64,000 nt of DNA from Tubulanus polymorphus (taxonomy: Eukaryota; Nemertea; Palaeonemertea; Tubulaniformes; Tubulanidae), in assembly GCF_964204645.1 (NCBI RefSeq), contig NC_134035.1, positions 10,540,501 to 10,604,500 of the forward strand. Direction: 5' to 3'. Both the position numbers and the translations under genes were made by a program. A model generated the notes under the pieces. The model had not been told where the DNA came from, ran no database searches, and saw only the letters and a program-made list of their open reading frames with translations. Positions 56,641-64,000 of the stretch are shown here, one piece after another. Numbering within the stretch: position 1 is the first letter of the stretch; every line of letters starts with the position of its first letter.

Positions 56641-57599
56641 CTTATATCGTATCAAATGAATTCACGGTTCAACTGTTTTCTCTCACAATTAAGACGCTCG
56701 TTATCTGCTGGCAATACGATGAAAGAGTAGCGACGCCGATGTTGTCGATTCATACATATTAGATGTTCGCGAGGCGGCGAGTAGCTTTGAGTACTCTCGG
56801 CGTAAAAACTGTCAACTTCGCAGCCACACGGCCGACCATAAAACGGCGGTAATTTCTAATCTTCGTCGTTGAACGATACGCCATAAATAGCCGTATGATT
56901 GCACCATGCATTATTCAATAACAACTCGGCGAGCGGCACTTGAGCTGGTGGAAGCGGTAAATCTTAAACACTGCGCGTGACCTGGACACTTTGCCGGGTC
57001 GCTAGTGTAGTTCCACCAACGCAACGAATTAAGCTTATCCGATAAACAAGTATGAAAAATACGACCCGGAAATCTCGTTCGATTTAACGATGTTGTTATT
57101 GCAATTAACGTTGGTTTTAATTGTCGGCGGTGTGTACGGGCGAATGGACGAAACAAAGCGAAACAACTTCACGACGTTGTAGTCGAATATTGTTCTACTT
57201 TCAAAGTTATTTCGATAGTTGGACATTTTATGCTTAGGGCTAAATATGCCGGCGTCGCTGGTTCGTAAGGGTCACGCTAGACGACGAATACAGTAAATCA
57301 AATCGATCAATCAAATGAATTGCGGGAAAGTTATCCGTCGAGATCAAAATGCCCCCGCATATGGACTTATCCATAGTAAACCCCGGGCACCGGCACGCAA
57401 CAGATGGCGCAACAAAGCACTCAGTTATAGATAGTGAATATCAGTTTATTTTCAATTAACTGCGAACTGGATTTTGGGGCTCCCAAATGGAAATTTAGTC
57501 AACGAAATCATCAAATAAATACATGAGCTTTGCATCCCCGATGAGCGTATGGTATAGTTTCGTTGAGAAAAGATTTAACGATGAGAAAAGTTGATTCGA

Positions 57600-57720
57600 A
57601 TTTAATTGAAATGTAGAAGAAACTGAAGCGCGGAAGACCGAGTAACTACAAGCGAACCTGGCGGATCCTCGCCTGCCATAAGTGGAATCCTCGGTTGCCA
57701 CGGGAGCGGTGCCGGTTCCG
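57600..57720 (-). repeat. Dispersed repeat C, copy 3
   Basis: The reverse complement shares GAGGATCCGCCAGGTTCGCT, TAGTTACTCGG and TCTTCCGCG with copies at 24,443 and 25,985. The open frame at 57,495-57,854 runs through it and is therefore not believed. Confidence 0.6.
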
Positions 57721-58654
57721 CGTTCCACAATATTGAGAGAAGTTCTAAGTTTTACTCTCTTCCAGTTTCTAGCTTTTTTCGCCGAACTATCGAATTCACA
57801 AATATCTTCTTTGTTGATAAATGCGTATCTTTTGCCATTGAATACACGTATCAACTAACTGCACAGCTAGCTGACTCGCGCGTTAGTTTGGAATAGTTTT
57901 TATAATAACGAAAAAAAAAACACCTCATACAAGAAAACCAATCGGTTATAGCGTCGTCAACAACGGCCACCATCGCGTCTTGACCGATTGCGCTATGAAA
58001 AAAAATAAACGCAAGCTGAATTCATAGCTGTCGGCCATACTTCGCTAATACGTTTCCGAATGACGCTCGAAGTGATACTAATAACGACAAGAGCTTAATA
58101 TGTGATCAGAGATGATCATCGTGTATGCAAGCTTCATTTGGCGTACAAAAGCAAGCGCTCGTGGCTTCTTTACCGAAGCCGGTATCGCGTAGATAAGATA
58201 TTAAATCGGCCCGCAGTATCGAAATTGGATCAAAGGCGCGCCAGGAAATTTCATCGCCGAAACGTACAGAACGAATTCGTTATTGGTATCGATGAGGACG
58301 AATGTTATATACTCATATGCGTGGCGATTAGTGTTTTGTTTTATTGGTCGACGACGACCGCCGCGTATCATCGACGGAGGGAGTTATTGCATCGCGCCAA
58401 ATACTTATCACCTTATCACACGTGTGTGTGTGGTAAATCGTCGATCAAACGCGGTCCTGATTACGACCCGAGAAAGCCTTCGTTTCAAAGTAATGATTTT
58501 TATATCGCGCGTAGAAAGTTGCGAGTGCGCAGAATATCATTTATTATTAACTGTAGATCATAGAAACAATATCAGCGCCGTTGTCAGTGTAGATGAAGAT
58601 TAATCCAGCCCCACCCCGAAAGTTTACCAGCTTGTGGCGGTTAAGAGGGGAAGC

Positions 58655-58705
58655 GAAATTAAGCGCGCTCACCGGGGATCGAACCTGGTCTCAGTAGACA
58701 TTTAC
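58655..58705 (-). repeat. Pol III B-box-like repeat
   Basis: The minus strand contains GACCAGGTTCGATCCCCGGT, a perfect B box with a pairing T-stem. No A box is convincing. Probably a SINE fragment. Confidence 0.4.
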
Positions 58706-58779
58706 CCAATATTTTGAATAACATTGTTGTATAACTTTTTTTGTCACACATTAACTGTGGCGTGATGTAATCTTGGCTA

Positions 58780-58925
58780 GATATAAGCCTTGGCTATCAT
58801 CTATCCAAAATAAACCAGAATTTTGTTTCTGATATTGTATTTTATTTACATTCATGTTGTATTGTCTTTTTGCTCTGAGCAAATGTACTTTTGTGAGCAA
58901 TAGAAATATATTCTATTCTATACTA
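58780..58925 (+). mobile_element. LINE 3'-end-like sequence with short tandem tail
   Basis: The segment ends in ATATATTCTATTCTAT repeats after an AT-rich stretch with TTGTCTTTTTGCTCTGAGCA, like the 3' UTR and simple tail of CR1/L2-type LINEs. No ORF is kept. Confidence 0.35.
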
Positions 58926-59794
58926 ATAGAACTAGTCCACTTGGCCAGTGGTTACATACAGCTTGTCCCATATGCGTAACACTGTCTTAGCTATTTCCAA
59001 TTCCTCAATATGACTTTTTGAAAATCATGTCAGAAACATAAGCTATAATGAGAAAATTTCAAATATTCGACTCATTTAGTTTTCCTTACTGTTACCGGGG
59101 ATTTCTTCAATATGTAAGCTAGCCTTTTTGCTATACTCATCATAAATTAGATCACCATTTTCGGACCGAAATCACATGTAAACAATAAGGACCTAGCAAT
59201 GTAAGAATTAAGAGATGGCGAAATTAATGAACACAGACCTCGAATATAGAAAGCAAGCTTACCATTAGACCAATAGAACTGTAATCTACTTGGCCAGTGG
59301 TAATTTGTAAAACAGATTCTTCTAAGATACAGACTATAGCCTACATTCTTTTTCTTTGCATCTTTTAACTTATATTTGATCGGATATGGATGTAATCTCG
59401 TCTCGGAGGCGGGTTTCGTTTTTTATCTGAGACGACGTGATGATAAATTCAGGGTTTATTCGATTTAATTGCAAAGATTTGATTTTCATTACACATGATA
59501 AGCTATGTATTCGCGAGTTGTGGGAAGCTCATTCATGGGTGGTGTTGCTTTTGAATTGTAATTACGCCACAGAGGGCTGTACACCTAAGCTTGATTAATT
59601 AACTGCAATAGACACGTCTACCTGGTTTCGATAATTATCGCACAGAACGGCGACCGTGGTTTATGAAGCTCTTCTATACTGCCTGTTCATAATGTTTTTT
59701 TATCGTTGTTCCCTTTACGGGCCAGACACGCGTTATCGACGGATCGGATATTCTTACTGGCGGGGATGGGTCAAAACAGTTCCAGTCGCCCAAG

Positions 59795-59905
59795 AAAATT
59801 CACCGCCAACCGGGATTCGAACCCATCCATGTTTTTAAAGATCGGGACTCACAGTCGACTGTGGCAATCGAGGATCCACCAGGTGGCAACAGTCCGCATT
59901 CTACG
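59795..59905. repeat. SINE fragments: B-box word and partial repeat C
   Basis: 59,801-59,825 (minus) contains GGGTTCGAATCCCGGTTGGC, a perfect B box. It is followed by AATCGAGGATCCACCAGGTG, similar to repeat C. The two may be parts of one SINE family. Confidence 0.4.
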
Positions 59906-60096
59906 AGTTCTTCTCAAATTCGATAGAAATCTATCAATAACTTCTCAAATTCTCTATGAATGACGAATTTAAATTCTGCTATTACGAACCCTAAAGATCA
60001 ATCTGAATTTATCAAGAGCCGTGCTTTTTTATGATTGTGAACATGGAAAAGTAAGAATCTCGATGAAAGTTAATTGAAAATTAACAAAAATCTTGA

Positions 60097-60345
60097 TTAA
60101 AGTCGATCTATCGTTGTGTGAGCTGGTGGGAACACTGGAGTGGAGTGGAGTCCACATTCGGCACCCTGACTCGCGCCAGAAACACGCCATATACGACGAA
60201 CACCCGCTAAAAGCGCGGCAATCTCGCCGAAGGTCAAATCAAGTAACTCGACGCTGAAATATCGCGCGTCTTGCTGTGACTCTAACAGTCGCAACGCGAA
60301 GAAATTAATCACGATGGTAAAAAGTACGGTAACCGTCGCAGCGTG
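60097..60345 (-). CDS. Candidate terminal exon with a membrane helix
   Basis: A strong acceptor (GGTTGTTGTTTCCAG) is followed by 82 open codons to TAA at 60,097. They encode HAATVTVLFTIVINFFALRL, then LLDLTFGEIAALLAGVRRIW and a short polar tail. One helix and an amphipathic segment suggest a membrane protein; no family is recognised and no upstream exon was found. Confidence 0.35.
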   Translation of the reverse strand, partial: HAATVTVLFTIVINFFALRLLESQQDARYFSVELLDLTFGEIAALLAGVRRIWRVSGASQGAECGLHSTPVFPPAHTTIDRL

Positions 60346-60682
60346 CTGGAAACAACAACCGCGGGACTGAGGGCGACATTAACCCACGCTTCGCGAAAAC
60401 GCGGTAGAGTCGCGTGTACCCGAAAACGCCGTAAATATATCTATATGATTGACGTTTTGCGATATATCTTGACTAGAAGCTACGTACGCGAGACGACTCA
60501 CCCGATAGACGATAACCCGTCGATATCGTTGATAGAAACTACGTTCGTTTTGGTTAAACGTAAATTAAGCTTCAAAATTGGACCGGGTTTAACGATTCCT
60601 ATTCGGATTTCTCTTCGATTGTGATTCAGTTTTGATCCGACGATTGTAATTAAAATCTACAGGGGTCGCTTTTCATGACCTG

Positions 60683-60860
60683 GGCTTTTTTTCATTTCTC
60701 GAAATGAGGAATTATCTATTTGATTGATTGGTTGATTTTGATTTGATTTGAATTTTGTGTCTCTTACAAACCCACCGTACCTGCCGGGAACGACACAGGC
60801 GGCTTGATCGTGACATCTGAAATCGAAGTATACACGGATATAGTAGCACGATCGCGTTAG
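60683..60860 (+). repeat. Dispersed repeat A, fourth copy
   Basis: It shares GGGCTTTTTT, TTGTGTCTCTTACAAACCCA, CCTGCCGGGAACGA and AAATCGAAGTA words with 45,275-45,850 and, inverted, 15,893-16,040. Confidence 0.7.
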
Positions 60861-61011
60861 ACCAGTTAACGTTGCACATCTGTCGTATTTTGTTTCACTA
60901 CCTCTAGTTTTTTTGTGCTACAAACAATGTGTATGTGTGTTAAATAGGGGTAACTTCAAGACAGATTTAAAATGACAACAGTAATCAGGATTACCCGAGT
61001 AAAGTGTGGTT

Positions 61012-61248
61012 TATATCGCTCTCGCGTCGCATTGTTGCAAATTTTAAAGGTCAATTTTACATAACTAAAAACTAGAGATTCACGCGGTTTGAATGTTGCT
61101 AAAACTATCAAAATCGATCCGGGGACAAATAAAATATGATAAAACGCACATCACAAATAGTTTTCAAAAAAGAGAAATACATGACCCAACAATTACAGGA
61201 CAAAAAGTACCCTAACAAAATGGCGGCTAGCAACCGTAAAATGCTTTA
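61012..61248 (-). repeat. Dispersed repeat B, second copy
   Basis: The reverse complement matches 16,630-16,868. It contains AACAAAATGGCGGCTAGCAA. Repeat A lies about 150 bp to the left, as at the first locus in mirror arrangement, so A and B are probably parts of one larger element. Confidence 0.75.
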
Positions 61249-61250
61249 TT

Positions 61251-61347
61251 AAGCCCAACGCACGCGGCACCGAAAAAACGTTTTCTCCTCGTGAAAAACG
61301 TGTTTTCTGTTTCGGCGAAACAAAATTTTTGCCGTGTGCGTTGGGCT
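61251..61347. mobile_element. 97-bp MITE
   Basis: The ends AAGCCCAACGCACGCGGCA and TGCCGTGTGCGTTGGGCTT are inverted repeats with one mismatch. It abuts the end of repeat B. A TTA is on the right and TT on the left, so the target duplication is unclear. Confidence 0.8.
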
Positions 61348-64000
61348 TTACGGGAGATATCTTGATTTTATGATACTAATATGAAATTTACGACAGAAAG
61401 TGAACTTTGACATAAATGCCTATTATGTTATGTATGTACCCAGTATATACATGCCAAATACCATAATCGCAATATGAGAAGTATATATTCAGCTTGAAGA
61501 AGTGATATTGAAATTATCTATTATTAATACCGCAGCATGATAAGAACACGACAGAACCTTTCGTGAAAGTGTACGCGTATAATGTTCATCGGTTTTTACG
61601 GATGAATATTTCAAACGAATCGCGACGATTTAATTGGTTCAAACGGTCGAGTTTTGAGCGCTCAAAATAACTCCATTCCAACCGCCCGATTTGAAATATG
61701 ACACTGTTTTTTCCTTCTTGTCATTCAAGTATATTTTTTATCGAAGGGGATTGTTCTGCCTCGGGTATACAATGACTTTAAAAGTCACGGTTTTCTTACT
61801 AAATCATAAAGTCATAGTCAATAAACGTCATAAATGCAAGAACATCTAGTTCTAATAATCATTCAAATTTGTAACCGTCTTAAGGACGAGCAATAGCGAA
61901 CGCTGATATTACACTTTCACTCATCAGTTTGTTATTAGATTTATTACTGCCGTTATTACAAAGTGAATGATATTAGATTGTTGCCAGTTCGCCTGGAAAC
62001 TCGAACTGTTTTATCATTTACACCGACCCATTTACTTATTAGAAAGGTGCAGTCAAATATATACATATATATATACATGGTTTATATATTCAGTCTAGAT
62101 CGTTTCTGTCCTGAGCGATACTTTGTCTTATGAATCCGCCTCCATTGTGTGGCGCTCTTCACACTAGTAACTATTGTCTTGATAAAATCCGATGATTTTA
62201 ACAGATAACGTCGGATGAGCATGTTAATTTCTTTCAGAATACCTCCGATTACGATACCGAATATATAAGTTGTTATGTTGTATGAATGTATCTGTAACTT
62301 TGACTGTAACACAAAATGTGGTGTACATTCGAATTGAACGCAAATATGTTTCTGTCTGGAGATATTGGCGAAGTTGAAATTAGGTAAACATAGCACGTAT
62401 CGTGATGTGGAAGTTAGATATTTGTCATTTGATACGGAGTCCAGTAACTCTAATAACTCTAATAGAGACTGCGATTTGAACTTTGAGTCTGATAGGTTAA
62501 TTTGAATGTCTCAGCGCGTGATGGCCAATATACATTTTCAATGTAAGATCGGCCCCGTAACCTTTACCCAGGAACGATACAACCGCTCCGGTCCGACGTT
62601 GGAGAACAAAGTGGCTTAGATACATCGACTGTTCCAAGCGCCGTTGTCTTGTGTCTTGATTGCCTTTATCATCTAATTGTCACGCTGAGGCACAGTTTAT
62701 CCTCGATGCGATATGTTGTGAATATCCTTTCCCGCATGTTTAATGTAACCACGAAGTAGATATAGGCTAGATCGGACGAAATGTTAAATAGTTCGATATA
62801 CAAAAGTCGATATCCAAAATTCAGCTATTCTTTATTGAGATATGGAGGAAAATGAGTTTTTTTCATCGCAAAAACAACTACTTGGGCAGACCCAAAAGGG
62901 AAGGGCGCAGAAGGTGTGGACCTCTTTTAAAATGTCAAGTTACCCTAAATTTTAAAAGTATAGTGAAAAAATCAACTATAGAATATCAACGGATGCTTAA
63001 ATTCATAAGAATGTTTGTTCTCTGTAGGCCTACATCCAAACTTGAGGAAATGTTTTCCGAACATCGGGTATTCGATGAAGTGCCCTGTTTTGGGTGCACC
63101 CCTCCTGAATCAGAACCTGGATCCGCCCGGGAATATCAAAGCGTGCATCTAACATTACTGGTTTGGGTTACGCGTTGCAAGACGAGTCCATAGCGAGATC
63201 TGGCATTTCTTTATCTGCCATCGTCGGTAAAAAAAACCCAGTCCTTCTGTCCCTTTTAAAAGCCGTCAGTCCCCTGCCGGTGTAAACGAAATAAAAAGCC
63301 GTCGCGTGCATTCGTCATCCATGCTTTTATCAGTAACACGATTCGGTTAATCGGTTCCGCTGACATCAATATGTAAAAGGTATAGAAAATCTAGAAAGGT
63401 TTTTCGATAATCCGTTATATCTTACTGTAACCGGAGTATCTATTCAATCGTTTCATATTTTATTCAGAGGTCCGCGCGTTGCGATGGCGTGGAAAGCGAA
63501 TCGCCCGACCTGTTCAGATTTCATTCTACGTTCCTTTCAATTATAACCGAATTTGTATATGTACGTCCATAATTTTTATGTTCCGAACGACAGGGAGAGT
63601 TTCGTTGGAATGGAGTTTATGGAAATGCCACGAGTTAACTATTCAGTCATTCTGCTTTTAAAAACCCAAAGCTTATTCATCTAAAGCGTTTTGAAATCAA
63701 GATTATTTTTTTACGAAGCTGATAAATAAAAGAGAATACAGTCCGTAATGGAAACGGGGATGATACTGTCCGTTAAAACCTAACATTGTTTGTTCGAAAA
63801 TATTAGCTTTTATTATTGTTTGTCTGAGCGATCGCACCGTGGAGCGAATTATAGAAATACTAACGCAAGTTTTCAGGTGTTCGTAGCCTAATAGCGTTTT
63901 TCCACTTTTTGATCGAGTGCAGTGCTTTTATCGGACATTTCGAATCGAAAACGAACTCATAAATCAGCATAAATTGACTGCGAAAACCAGTACGCGCCAC
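61348..64000. other. Intergenic DNA to window end
   Basis: No gene is seen. A single hAT-MITE-like end (CCTGGATCCGCCC, about 63,117-63,129) and a short (TA)n-like tract near 62,058-62,078 are present. The open frames at 62,082-62,396 and 62,852-63,193 show no domain; the second runs through the hAT fragment. Confidence 0.4.

Noticed and set aside
57495-57854. 119-codon minus-strand frame
   Set aside because: It runs through dispersed repeat C and so is a repeat-derived frame.
58102-58563. 153-codon plus-strand frame with a hydrophobic stretch
   Set aside because: A second frame is open over the same GC-rich DNA, no splice or start context is convincing, and no family is recognised. It remains possible but is unsupported.

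Overview
The window is nuclear DNA from an animal, most likely a protostome and probably a lophotrochozoan. The genes have GT-AG introns, the DNA is AT-rich with many small transposons, and one gene encodes an elevenin-type neuropeptide precursor, a family known from molluscs, annelids and other protostomes. There are no operons. Coding exons were assembled by eye from splice sites, reading phase and protein similarity; no search was run.

Layout. (1) 1-2215, + strand: the last two exons of an unrecognised, disordered, charged protein. (2) 1.8-9.8 kb: a direct segmental duplication of about 3 kb. Each unit carries the 3' end of that gene (intact in unit 1, frameshifted in unit 2) and a minus-strand single-coding-exon GT32 (DXD) glycosyltransferase. 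A LINE reverse transcriptase remnant and a perfect hairpin separate the units, and unit 2 has gained small transposons that unit 1 lacks. (3) 9.8-17.3 kb: repeat-rich DNA with a LINE ORF1-like remnant that has a CCHC knuckle. (4) 17.3-20.3 kb: a third GT32 gene, and a broken fourth copy on the opposite strand. (5) 20.6-21.7 kb: an intronless class A peptide-type GPCR, beside an isolated DNA-level copy of one exon of the neighbouring transporter. (6) 23.9-34.4 kb, minus strand: a complete SLC17 (sialin/VGLUT-like) transporter of 585 residues. It has two homologous 88-nt versions of its TM4 exon that must be mutually exclusive to keep frame. (7) 36.2-37.2 kb, minus: the 3' exons of an unrecognised protein with a hydrophobic, GPI-signal-like tail; its intron holds a long TA repeat. 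(8) 41.8-48.7 kb, minus: the elevenin precursor gene, with an intron inside the mature peptide and a GC-rich block in that intron. (9) 48.7-64 kb: mostly non-coding DNA with repeats and a few weak exon candidates.

The genes look independent. Two belong to neuronal signalling (peptide precursor, peptide-type receptor) and one is a vesicular/lysosomal-type anion transporter, but nothing in the sequence links them. The most informative signals are the paired SLC17 exons, the mosaic GT32 copies that imply gene conversion, and transposon insertions that can be dated against an empty paralogous site.
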